Source: Hyaloperonospora brassicae
Lineage: Eukaryota; Oomycota; Peronosporomycetes; Peronosporales; Peronosporaceae
Reading direction: 5' to 3'
Assembly (NCBI GenBank): GCA_947650285.1
Contig: CANTFL010001452.1
Coordinates: 124,001-188,000, forward strand
Length of the DNA stretch: 64,000 nt
The notes beneath the pieces were generated by a model. The model saw nothing but the letters and a program-made list of their open reading frames with translations, was not told the origin of the DNA and ran no database searches. Positions 1-10,272 of the stretch are shown here, in pieces. The translations under genes and the position numbers were made by a program. Position 1 is the first letter of the stretch. Every line of letters starts with the position of its first letter.

Positions 1-383
1 CCAGCTTGACCGCCCAATCGATGCAGCATGTCAGGCGCATATCAGTCGCGTTTTCGTTCTCGATCCACAACGCCTCTACTGCCGAACTCGTTCCAGATTG
101 TCACCGGCCAGACTCGCGTCGGCGTTCGACCTGTATTTATCGACAGCGATCGACCGGATCAGCATCTCTGTGCTCTGAGGCCCCCGTATCAAGCGCAAGC
201 TCAAGGGTTCACTGCAAATTCATCACCTGACTACGGATCGTCAAAACTGCGCGACGCAAGTCTTCTGTCCGAATCGACCGGATGGCTGCCCTCTGAACGA
301 AAATGGACATGCAGTCGCCATGTGTCGTCGCATCCGACCGTCATGACGCCACATCTGGAGTAAAGCAACAAAACGTGGTAGCA

Positions 384-406
384 CTGCTGTCGATCAAAGA
401 CGGCAG
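384..406 (-). other. Hairpin just 3' of the tRNA terminator (repeated in every unit)
   Basis: On the minus strand, just past the tRNA TTTT terminator, the bases CTGCCGTC and GACAGCAG can pair over 8 bp (one G-T) around a 7-nt loop. The same structure follows each of the 17 tRNA genes at the same distance. It could act as back-up termination for read-through transcripts or be chance; no function is shown. In the diverged last unit one base of the stem is changed. Confidence 0.5.
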
Positions 407-411
407 CAAAA

Positions 412-484
412 TGGTCATACAGGGGCTCGAACCCTGGACCGCAGCGTTATTAGCACTGTGCTCTACCGACTGAGCTATACGACC
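412..484 (-). tRNA. tRNA-Ile (anticodon AAU), copy 1
   Basis: Read on the minus strand this is a complete 73-nt cloverleaf without intron. The acceptor strands GGTCGTA and TATGACC pair over 7 bp with one G-U. The D stem GCTC/GAGC closes an 8-nt loop with GG. The anticodon stem CAGTG/CGCTG (one T-G) closes loop CTAATAA, giving anticodon AAT. The T arm is CAGGG-TTCGAGC-CCCTG and the discriminator is A. The internal promoter is present as A box TAGCTCAGTCGG and B box GGTTCGAGCCC. CCA is not encoded. The discriminator is followed directly by TTTT, a minimal RNA polymerase III terminator. All features needed for a functional gene are visible. Confidence 0.96.
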
Positions 485-962
485 GCCACACAAGCGGCAC
501 ACACACGCACACAAAAATCACACTTTATCGCCTACTCTCGGCAGACTTGTGCCAGCTTGACCGCCCAATCGATGCAGCATGTCAGGCGCATATCAGTCGC
601 GTTTTCGTTCTCGATCCACAACGCCTCTACTGCCGAACTCGTTCCAGATTGTCACCGGCCAGACTCGCGTCGGCGTTCGACCTGTATTTATCGACAGCGA
701 TCGACCGGATCAGCATCTCTGTGCTCTGAGGCCCCCGTATCAAGCGCAAGCTCAAGGGTTCACTGCAAATTCATCACCTGACTACGGATCGTCAAAACTG
801 CGCGACGCAAGTCTTCTGTCTGAATCGACCGGATGGCTGCCCTCTGAACGAAAATGGACATGCAGTCGCCATGTGTCGTCGCATCCGACCGTCATGACGC
901 CACATCTGGAGTAAAGCAACAAAACGTGGTAGCACTGCTGTCGATCAAAGACGGCAGCAAAA

Positions 963-1035
963 TGGTCATACAGGGGCTCGAACCCTGGACCGCAGCGTTA
1001 TTAGCACTGTGCTCTACCGACTGAGCTATACGACC
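963..1035 (-). tRNA. tRNA-Ile (AAU), copy 2
   Basis: Identical in sequence to copy 1, with the same A and B boxes and TTTT terminator directly after the discriminator base. Confidence 0.96.
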
Positions 1036-1513
1036 GCCACACAAGCGGCACACACACGCACACAAAAATCACACTTTATCGCCTACTCTCGGCAGACTTG
1101 TGTCAGCTTGACCGCCCAATCGATGCAGCATGTCAGGCGCATATCAGTCGCGTTTTCGTTCTCGATCCACAACGCCTCTACTGCCGAACTCGTTCCAGAT
1201 TGTCACCGGCCAGACTCGCGTCGGCGTTCGACCTGTATTTATCGACAGCGATCGACCGGATCAGCATCTCTGTGCTCTGAGGCCCCCGTATCAAGCGCAA
1301 GCTCAAGGGTTCACTGCAAATTCATCACCTGACTACGGATCGTCAAAACTGCGCGACGCAAGTCTTCTGTCCGAATCGACCGGATGGCTGCCCTCTGAAC
1401 GAAAATGGACATGCAGTCGCCATGTGTCGTCGCATCCGACCGTCATGACGCCACATCTGGAGTAAAGCAACAAAACGTGGTAGCACTGCTGTCGATCAAA
1501 GACGGCAGCAAAA

Positions 1514-1586
1514 TGGTCATACAGGGGCTCGAACCCTGGACCGCAGCGTTATTAGCACTGTGCTCTACCGACTGAGCTATACGACC
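1514..1586 (-). tRNA. tRNA-Ile (AAU), copy 3
   Basis: Identical to copy 1, one 551-bp period from its neighbour; terminator TTTT intact. Confidence 0.96.
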
Positions 1587-2064
1587 GCCACACAAGCGGC
1601 ACACACACGCACACAAAAATCACACTTTATCGCCTACTCTCGGCAGACTTGTGTCAGCTTGACCGCCCAATCGATGCAGCATGTCAGGCGCATATCAGTC
1701 GCGTTTTCGTTCTCGATCCACAACGCCTCTACTGCCGAACTCGTTCCAGATTGTCACCGGCCAGACTCGCGTCGGCGTTCGACCTGTATTTATCGACAGC
1801 GATCGACCGGATCAGCATCTCTGTGCTCTGAGGCCCCCGTATCAAGCGCAAGCTCACGGGTTCACTGCAAATTCATCACCTGACTACGGATCGTCAAAAC
1901 TGCGCGACGCAAGTCTTCTGTCCGAATCGACCGGATGGCTGCCCTCTGAACGAAAATGGACATGCAGTCGCCATGTGTCGTCGCATCCGGCCGTCATGAC
2001 GCCACATCTGGAGTAAAGCAACAAAACGTGGTAGCACTGCTGTCGATCAAAGACGGCAGCAAAA

Positions 2065-2137
2065 TGGTCATACAGGGGCTCGAACCCTGGACCGCAGCGT
2101 TATTAGCACTGTGCTCTACCGACTGAGCTATACGACC
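2065..2137 (-). tRNA. tRNA-Ile (AAU), copy 4
   Basis: Identical to copy 1; cloverleaf, internal promoter and TTTT terminator intact. Confidence 0.96.
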
Positions 2138-2615
2138 GCCACACAAGCGGCACACACACGCACACAAAAATCACACTTTATCGCCTACTCTCGGCAGACT
2201 TGTGCCAGCTTGACCGCCCAATCGATGCAGCATGTCAGGCGCATATCAGTCGCGTTTTCGTTCTCGATCCACAACGCCTCTACTGCCGAACTCGTTCCAG
2301 ATTGTCACCGGCCAGACTCGCGTCGGCGTTCGACCTGTATTTATCGACAGCGATCGACCGGATCAGCATCTCTGTGCTCTGAGGCCCCCGTATCAAGCGC
2401 AAGCTCACGGGTTCACTGCAAATTCATCACCTGACTACGGATCGTCAAAACTGCGCGACGCAAGTCTTCTGTCCGAATCGACCGGATGGCTGCCCTCTGA
2501 ACGAAAATGGACATGCAGTCGCCATGTGTCGTCGCATCCGACCGTCATGACGCCACATCTGGAGTAAAGCAACAAAACGTGGTAGCACTGCTGTCGATCA
2601 AAGACGGCAGCAAAA

Positions 2616-2688
2616 TGGTCATACAGGGGCTCGAACCCTGGACCGCAGCGTTATTAGCACTGTGCTCTACCGACTGAGCTATACGACC
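2616..2688 (-). tRNA. tRNA-Ile (AAU), copy 5
   Basis: Identical to copy 1; terminator intact. Confidence 0.96.
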
Positions 2689-3166
2689 GCCACACAAGCG
2701 GCACACACACGCACACAAAAATCACACTTTATCGCCTACTCTCGGCAGACTTGTGTCAGCTTGACCGCCCAATCGATGCAGCATGTCAGGCGCATATCAG
2801 TCGCGTTTTCGTTCTCGATCCACAACGCCTCTACTGCCGAACTCGTTCCAGATTGTCACCGGCCAGACTCGCGTCGGCGTTCGACCTGTATTTATCGACA
2901 GCGATCGACCGGATCAGCATCTCTGTGCTCTGAGGCCCCCGTATCAAGCGCAAGCTCAAGGGTTCACTGCAAATTCATCACCTGACTACGGATCGTCAAA
3001 ACTGCGCGACGCAAGTCTTCTGTCCGAATCGACCGGATGGCTGCCCTCTGAACGAAAATGGACATGCAGTCGCCATGTGTCGTCGCATCCGACCGTCATG
3101 ACGCCACATCTGGAGTAAAGCAACAAAACGTGGTAGCACTGCTGTCGATCAAAGACGGCAGCAAAA

Positions 3167-3239
3167 TGGTCATACAGGGGCTCGAACCCTGGACCGCAGC
3201 GTTATTAGCACTGTGCTCTACCGACTGAGCTATACGACC
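3167..3239 (-). tRNA. tRNA-Ile (AAU), copy 6
   Basis: Identical to copy 1; terminator intact. Confidence 0.96.
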
Positions 3240-3717
3240 GCCACACAAGCGGCACACACACGCACACAAAAATCACACTTTATCGCCTACTCTCGGCAGA
3301 CTTGTGCCAGCTTGACCGCCCAATCGATGCAGCATGTCAGGCGCATATCAGTCGCGTTTTCGTTCTCGATCCACAACGCCTCTACTGCCGAACTCGTTCC
3401 AGATTGTCACCGGCCAGACTCGCGTCGGCGTTCGACCTGTATTTATCGACAGCGATCGACCGGATCAGCATCTCTGTGCTCTGAGGCCCCCGTATCAAGC
3501 GCAAGCTCAAGGGTTCACTGCAAATTCATCACCTGACTACGGATCGTCAAAACTGCGCGACGCAAGTCTTCTGTCCGAATCGACCGGATGGCTGCCCTCT
3601 GAACGAAAATGGACATGCAGTCGCCATGTGTCGTCGCATCCGACCGTCATGACGCCACATCTGGAGTAAAGCAACAAAACGTGGTAGCACTGCTGTCGAT
3701 CAAAGACGGCAGCAAAA

Positions 3718-3790
3718 TGGTCATACAGGGGCTCGAACCCTGGACCGCAGCGTTATTAGCACTGTGCTCTACCGACTGAGCTATACGACC
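3718..3790 (-). tRNA. tRNA-Ile (AAU), copy 7
   Basis: Identical to copy 1; terminator intact. Confidence 0.96.
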
Positions 3791-4268
3791 GCCACACAAG
3801 CGGCACACACACGCACACAAAAATCACACTTTATCGCCTACTCTCGGCAGACTTGTGTCAGCTTGACCGCCCAATCGATGCAGCATGTCAGGCGCATATC
3901 AGTCGCGTTTTCGTTCTCGATCCACAACGCCTCTACTGCCGAACTCGTTCCAGATTGTCACCGGCCAGACTCGCGTCGGCGTTCGACCTGTATTTATCGA
4001 CAGCGATCGACCGGATCAGCATCTCTGTGCTCTGAGGCCCCCGTATCAAGCGCAAGCTCACGGGTTCACTGCAAATTCATCACCTGACTACGGATCGTCA
4101 AAACTGCGCGACGCAAGTCTTCTGTCCGAATCGACCGGATGGCTGCCCTCTGAACGAAAATGGACATGCAGTCGCCATGTGTCGTCGCATCCGACCGTCA
4201 TGACGCCACATCTGGAGTAAAGCAACAAAACGTGGTAGCACTGCTGTCGATCAAAGACGGCAGCAAAA

Positions 4269-4341
4269 TGGTCATACAGGGGCTCGAACCCTGGACCGCA
4301 GCGTTATTAGCACTGTGCTCTACCGACTGAGCTATACGACC
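4269..4341 (-). tRNA. tRNA-Ile (AAU), copy 8
   Basis: Identical to copy 1; terminator intact. Confidence 0.96.
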
Positions 4342-4819
4342 GCCACACAAGCGGCACACACACGCACACAAAAATCACACTTTATCGCCTACTCTCGGCA
4401 GACTTGTGCCAGCTTGACCGCCCAATCGATGCAGCATGTCAGGCGCATATCAGTCGCGTTTTCGTTCTCGATCCACAACGCCTCTACTGCCGAACTCGTT
4501 CCAGATTGTCACCGGCCAGACTCGCGTCGGCGTTCGACCTGTATTTATCGACAGCGATCGACCGGATCAGCATCTCTGTGCTCTGAGGCCCCCGTATCAA
4601 GCGCAAGCTCAAGGGTTCACTGCAAATTCATCACCTGACTACGGATCGTCAAAACTGCGCGACGCAAGTCTTCTGTCTGAATCGACCGGATGGCTGCCCT
4701 CTGAACGAAAATGGACATGCAGTCGCCATGTGTCGTCGCATCCGACCGTCATGACGCCACATCTGGAGTAAAGCAACAAAACGTGGTAGCACTGCTGTCG
4801 ATCAAAGACGGCAGCAAAA

Positions 4820-4892
4820 TGGTCATACAGGGGCTCGAACCCTGGACCGCAGCGTTATTAGCACTGTGCTCTACCGACTGAGCTATACGACC
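4820..4892 (-). tRNA. tRNA-Ile (AAU), copy 9
   Basis: Identical to copy 1; terminator intact. Confidence 0.96.
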
Positions 4893-5370
4893 GCCACACA
4901 AGCGGCACACACACGCACACAAAAATCACACTTTATCGCCTACTCTCGGCAGACTTGTGCCAGCTTGACCGCCCAATCGATGCAGCATGTCAGGCGCATA
5001 TCAGTCGCGTTTTCGTTCTCGATCCACAACGCCTCTACTGCCGAACTCGTTCCAGATTGTCACCGGCCAGACTCGCGTCGGCGTTCGACCTGTATTTATC
5101 GACAGCGATCGACCGGATCAGCATCTCTGTGCTCTGAGGCCCCCGTATCAAGCGCAAGCTCAAGGGTTCACTGCAAATTCATCACCTGACTACGGATCGT
5201 CAAAACTGCGCGACGCAAGTCTTCTGTCCGAATCGACCGGATGGCTGCCCTCTGAACGAAAATGGACATGCAGTCGCCATGTGTCGTCGCATCCGACCGT
5301 CATGACGCCACATCTGGAGTAAAGCAACAAAACGTGGTAGCACTGCTGTCGATCAAAGACGGCAGCAAAA

Positions 5371-5443
5371 TGGTCATACAGGGGCTCGAACCCTGGACCG
5401 CAGCGTTATTAGCACTGTGCTCTACCGACTGAGCTATACGACC
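5371..5443 (-). tRNA. tRNA-Ile (AAU), copy 10
   Basis: Identical to copy 1; terminator intact. Confidence 0.96.
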
Positions 5444-5921
5444 GCCACACAAGCGGCACACACACGCACACAAAAATCACACTTTATCGCCTACTCTCGG
5501 CAGACTTGTGCCAGCTTGACCGCCCAATCGATGCAGCATGTCAGGCGCATATCAGTCGCGTTTTCGTTCTCGATCCACAACGCCTCTACTGCCGAACTCG
5601 TTCCAGATTGTCACCGGCCAGACTCGCGTCGGCGTTCGACCTGTATTTATCGACAGCGATCGACCGGATCAGCATCTCTGTGCTCTGAGGCCCCCGTATC
5701 AAGCGCAAGCTCAAGGGTTCACTGCAAATTCATCACCTGACTACGGATCGTCAAAACTGCGCGACGCAAGTCTTCTGTCTGAATCGACCGGATGGCTGCC
5801 CTCTGAACGAAAATGGACATGCAGTCGCCATGTGTCGTCGCATCCGACCGTCATGACGCCACATCTGGAGTAAAGCAACAAAACGTGGTAGCACTGCTGT
5901 CGATCAAAGACGGCAGCAAAA

Positions 5922-5994
5922 TGGTCATACAGGGGCTCGAACCCTGGACCGCAGCGTTATTAGCACTGTGCTCTACCGACTGAGCTATACGACC
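5922..5994 (-). tRNA. tRNA-Ile (AAU), copy 11
   Basis: Identical to copy 1; terminator intact. Confidence 0.96.
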
Positions 5995-6472
5995 GCCACA
6001 CAAGCGGCACACACACGCACACAAAAATCACACTTTATCGCCTACTCTCGGCAGACTTGTGCCAGCTTGACCGCCCAATCGATGCAGCATGTCAGGCGCA
6101 TATCAGTCGCGTTTTCGTTCTCGATCCACAACGCCTCTACTGCCGAACTCGTTCCAGATTGTCACCGGCCAGACTCGCGTCGGCGTTCGACCTGTATTTA
6201 TCGACAGCGATCGACCGGATCAGCATCTCTGTGCTCTGAGGCCCCCGTATCAAGCGCAAGCTCAAGGGTTCACTGCAAATTCATCACCTGACTACGGATC
6301 GTCAAAACTGCGCGACGCAAGTCTTCTGTCTGAATCGACCGGATGGCTGCCCTCTGAACGAAAATGGACATGCAGTCGCCATGTGTCGTCGCATCCGACC
6401 GTCATGACGCCACATCTGGAGTAAAGCAACAAAACGTGGTAGCACTGCTGTCGATCAAAGACGGCAGCAAAA

Positions 6473-6545
6473 TGGTCATACAGGGGCTCGAACCCTGGAC
6501 CGCAGCGTTATTAGCACTGTGCTCTACCGACTGAGCTATACGACC
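6473..6545 (-). tRNA. tRNA-Ile (AAU), copy 12
   Basis: Identical to copy 1; terminator intact. Confidence 0.96.
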
Positions 6546-7023
6546 GCCACACAAGCGGCACACACACGCACACAAAAATCACACTTTATCGCCTACTCTC
6601 GGCAGACTTGTGCCAGCTTGACCGCCCAATCGATGCAGCATGTCAGGCGCATATCAGTCGCGTTTTCGTTCTCGATCCACAACGCCTCTACTGCCGAACT
6701 CGTTCCAGATTGCCACCGGCCAGACTCGCGTCGGCGTTCGACCTGTATTTATCGACAGCGATCGACCGGATCAGCATCTCTGTGCTCTGAGGCCCCCGTA
6801 TCAAGCGCAAGCTCAAGGGTTCACTGCAAATTCATCACCTGACTACGGATCGTCAAAACTGCGCGACGCAAGTCTTCTGTCTGAATCGACCGGATGGCTG
6901 CCCTCTGAACGAAAATGGACATGCAGTCGCCATGTGTCGTCGCATCCGACCGTCATGACGCCACATCTGGAGTAAAGCAACAAAACGTGGTAGCACTGCT
7001 GTCGATCAAAGACGGCAGCAAAA

Positions 7024-7096
7024 TGGTCATACAGGGGCTCGAACCCTGGACCGCAGCGTTATTAGCACTGTGCTCTACCGACTGAGCTATACGACC
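7024..7096 (-). tRNA. tRNA-Ile (AAU), copy 13
   Basis: Identical to copy 1, although the spacer of neighbouring units begins to diverge here. Confidence 0.96.
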
Positions 7097-7574
7097 GCCA
7101 CACAAGCGGCACACACACGCACACAAAAATCACACTTTATCGCCTACTCTCGGCAGACTTGTGCCAGCTTGACCGCCCAATCGATGCAGCATGTCAGGCG
7201 CATATCAGTCGCGTTTTCGTTCTCGATCCACAACGCCTCTACTGCCGAACTCGTTCCAGATTGCCACCGGCCAGACTCGCGTCGGCGTTCGGCCCATGAT
7301 TATCGACAGCGATCGACCGGATCAGCATCTCTGTGCTCTGAGGCCCCCGTATCAAGCGCAAGCTCAAGGGTTCACTGCAAATTCATCACCTGACTACGGA
7401 TCGTCAAAACTGCGCGACGCAAGTCTTCTGTCCGAATCGACCGGATGGCTGCCCTCTGAACGAAAATGGACATGCAGTCGCCATGTGTCGTCGCATCCGA
7501 CCGTCATGACGCCACATCTGGAGTAAAGCAACAAAACGTGGTAGCACTGCTGTCGATCAAAGACGGCAGCAAAA

Positions 7575-7647
7575 TGGTCATACAGGGGCTCGAACCCTGG
7601 ACCGCAGCGTTATTAGCACTGTGCTCTACCGACTGAGCTATACGACC
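7575..7647 (-). tRNA. tRNA-Ile (AAU), copy 14
   Basis: Identical to copy 1 while the surrounding spacer carries several substitutions. Confidence 0.96.
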
Positions 7648-8125
7648 GCCACACAAGCGGCACACACACGCACACAAAAATCACACTTTATCGCCTACTC
7701 TCGGCAGACTTGTGCCAGCTTGACCGCCCAATCGATGCAGCATGTCAGGCGCATATCAGTCGCGTTTTCGTTCTCGATCCACAACGCCTCTACTGCCGAA
7801 CTCGTTCCAGATTGCCACCGGCCAGACTCGCGTCGGCGTTCGGCCTGTATTTATCGACAGCGATCGACCGGATCAGCATCTCTGTGCTCTGAGGCCCCCG
7901 TATCAAGCGCAAGCTCAAGGGTTCACTGCAAATTCATCACCTGACTACGGATCGTCAAAACTGCGCGACGCAAGTCTTCTGTCCGAATCGACCGGATGGC
8001 TGCCCTCTGAACGAAAATGGACATGCAGTCGCCATGTGTCGTCGCATCCGACCGTCATGACGCCACATCTGGAGTAAAGCAACAAAACGTGGTAGCACTG
8101 CTGTCGATCAAAGACGGCAGCAAAA

Positions 8126-8198
8126 TGGTCATACAGGGGCTCGAACCCTGGACCGCAGCGTTATTAGCACTGTGCTCTACCGACTGAGCTATACGACC
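8126..8198 (-). tRNA. tRNA-Ile (AAU), copy 15
   Basis: Identical to copy 1; terminator intact. Confidence 0.96.
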
Positions 8199-8676
8199 GC
8201 CACACAAGCGGCACACACACGCACACAAAAATCACACTTTATCGCCTACTCTCGGCAGACTTGTGCCAGCTTGACCGCCCAATCGATGCAGCATGTCAGG
8301 CGCATATCAGTCGCGTTTTCGTTCTCGATCCACAACGCCTCTACTGCCGAACTCGTTCCAGATTGCCACCGGCCAGACTCGCGTCCGCGTTCGGCCTATG
8401 ATTATCGACAGCGATCGACCGGATCAGCATCTCTGTGCTCTGAGGCCCCCGTATCAAGCGCAAGCTCAAGGGTTCACTGCAAATTCATCACCTGACTACG
8501 GATCGTCAAAACTGCGCGACGCAAGTCTTCTGTCCGAATCGACCGGATGGCTGCCCTCTGAACGAAAATGGACATGCAGTCGCCATGTGTCGTCGCATCC
8601 GACCGTCATGACGCCACATCTGGAGTAAAGCAACAAAACGTGGTAGCACTGCTGTCGATCAAAGACGGCAGCAAAA

Positions 8677-8749
8677 TGGTCATACAGGGGCTCGAACCCT
8701 GGACCGCAGCGTTATTAGCACTGTGCTCTACCGACTGAGCTATACGACC
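8677..8749 (-). tRNA. tRNA-Ile (AAU), copy 16
   Basis: Identical to copy 1; the flanking unit shows the extra spacer substitutions typical of the right end of the array. Confidence 0.96.
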
Positions 8750-9227
8750 GCCACACAAGCGGCACACACACGCACACAAAAATCACACTTTATCGCCTAC
8801 TCTCGGCAGACTTGTTCCAGCTTGACCGCCCAATCGATGCAGCATGTCAGGCGCATATCAGTCGCGTTTTCGTTCTCGATCCACAACGCCTCTACTGCCG
8901 AACTCGTTCCAGATTGCCACCGGCCAGACTCGCGTCCGCGTTCGGCCTATGATTATCGACAGCGATCGACCGGATCAGCATCTCCGTGCTCTGAGGCCCC
9001 CGTATCAAGCGCAAGCTCAAGGGTTCACTGCAAATTCATCACCTGACTACGGATCGTCAAAACTGCGCGACGCAAGTCTTCTGTCCGAATCGACCGGATG
9101 GCTGCCCTCTGAACGAAAATGGACATGCAGTCGCCATGTGTCGTCGCATCCGACCGTCATGACGCCACATCTGGAGTAAAGCAACAAAACGTGGTAGCAC
9201 TGCTGTCGATCAAAGACGGCAGCAAAA

Positions 9228-9300
9228 TGGTCATACAGGGGCTCGAACCCTGGACCGCAGCGTTATTAGCACTGTGCTCTACCGACTGAGCTATACGACC
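9228..9300 (-). tRNA. tRNA-Ile (AAU), copy 17 (last intact copy)
   Basis: Identical to copy 1. The unit to its right is corrupted by small deletions and lacks a tRNA, so this is the last intact gene of the array. Confidence 0.96.
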
Positions 9301-9351
9301 GCCACACAAGCGGCACACACACGCACACAAAAATCACACTTTATCGCCTAC

Positions 9352-9662
9352 TCTCGGCGGACTTGTCCAGCTTGACCGCCCAATCGATGCAGCATGTCAG
9401 GCGCATATCAGTCGGTTTTCGTTCTCGATCCACAACGCCTCTACTGCCGAACTCGTTCCAGATTGCACCGGCCAGACTCGCGTCCGCGTTGGCCATGATT
9501 ATCGACAGCGATCGACCGGATCAGCATCTCGTGCTCTGAGGCCCCCGTATCAAGGCAAGCTCAAGGGTTCACTCAAACTCATCACCGACTACGGATCGTC
9601 AAAACTGCGCGACGCAGTCTTCTGTCCGAATCGACCGTGGCTGCCCTCTGAACATGGTCGGG
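9352..9662. repeat. Corrupted partial unit with many one-base deletions
   Basis: From about 9352 to 9654 the sequence aligns to the unit from its spacer start to the stretch GAACGAAAATGG. It differs mainly by missing single or double bases (CAGTCGG for CAGTCGCG, GATTGCACC for GATTGCCACC, GACGCAG for GACGCAAG, GACCGTGG for GACCGGATGG). It then stops abruptly at GGTCGGGGGG, and the tRNA-bearing half of the unit is absent. Deletion-dominated divergence is unlike the substitution pattern of all other units and resembles uncorrected long-read sequence or a gap-filled junction. Confidence 0.8.
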
Positions 9663-10272
9663 GGGAGTCGACTTGTTCCAGTTTGACCGCTCAATCGATG
9701 CAGCATGTCATGCACATATCAGTCGCGTTTTGTTTCTCGATCCACAACGCCTCTACTGCCGAATTCGTTCCAGATTGCCACCGGCCAGACTCGCGTCCGC
9801 GTTTGGCCTATGATTATCGACAGCGATCGACCGGATCAGCATCTCCATACTCTGGGGCCCCCGCATCAAGCGCAAGCTCAAGCGTTACCCGCAAATGCAT
9901 CACCAGAGTACAGATCGTCAACACTGCGCGACGCAAGTCTTCTGTCCGAATCGACCGCATAGCTGCCCTCTGAATGAAAATGGACATGCATTCGCCATGT
10001 GTCGTCGCATCCGACTGTCATGACGCCACATCTGGAGTAAAGCAACAAAACGTGGTAGCAATGCTGTCGATCAAAGGCGGCAGCAAAATGGTCATACAGG
10101 GGCTTGAACTTTGGACCGCAGCGTTATTAGCACTGTGCTCTACCGACTGAGCTATACGACCGCCACACAAACGGCACACACACGCACACAAAAATCACAC
10201 TTTATCGCCTCCCCACGGCCGACTTGTGCCAGCTTGTTGGCTCTATCGATGCTGCATGGCAGGCGCATATTT
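9663..10272. repeat. Strongly diverged terminal unit of the array
   Basis: This unit can be aligned to the consensus over its whole length, including the tRNA region and the start of a following spacer (up to the bases GCAGGCGCATAT). It carries scattered substitutions throughout, for example GTCATGCACATATC for GTCAGGCGCATATC. Beyond 10272 the similarity ends in unique AT-rich DNA, so this is the right-hand boundary of the array. Confidence 0.9.
10089..10161 (-). pseudogene. tRNA-Ile (AAU) pseudogene
   Basis: It lines up with the 73-nt tRNA-Ile gene, and the acceptor, D and anticodon arms and the TTTT terminator are unchanged. The T arm reads CAAAG-TTCAAGC-CCCTG. Two of five T-stem pairs are lost and the invariant G of the B box is changed (GGTTCGAGCCC to AGTTCAAGCCC), which should weaken both folding and TFIIIC binding. 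All differences are G-to-A or C-to-T changes relative to the active copies. Confidence 0.85.

Larger units (their letters stand above)
1..9351. repeat. Tandem array of 551-bp units, each carrying a tRNA-Ile gene
   Basis: The same unit recurs head to tail with an exact 551-bp period; the tRNA 3' end falls at 412, 963, 1514 and so on to 9228. Units in the left two thirds differ from each other by only a handful of substitutions (for example GTGCC versus GTGTC before CAGCTTGACC, and CAAGG versus CACGG). From about 6.7 kb rightward, extra substitutions accumulate unit by unit. The array is cut by the left edge of the window, so its true copy number is unknown. Apart from the 73-bp tRNA, the unit holds a short CA-rich stretch upstream of the tRNA, a hairpin downstream of it, and about 400 bp of spacer with no recognisable gene. 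Confidence 0.97.

Noticed and set aside
28..363. ATG-started 111-codon frame present in every 551-bp unit, with overlapping 107- and 60-codon frames
   Set aside because: Two or three frames are open over the same stretch, most differences between units are non-synonymous in this frame, and the diverged last unit truncates it. The frames are open because the units are nearly identical, not because of coding constraint.
1..10272. CRISPR-like or rDNA-like array
   Set aside because: Units are 551 bp with no short repeat/unique spacer alternation and contain no rRNA; the tRNA gene explains the conserved core.
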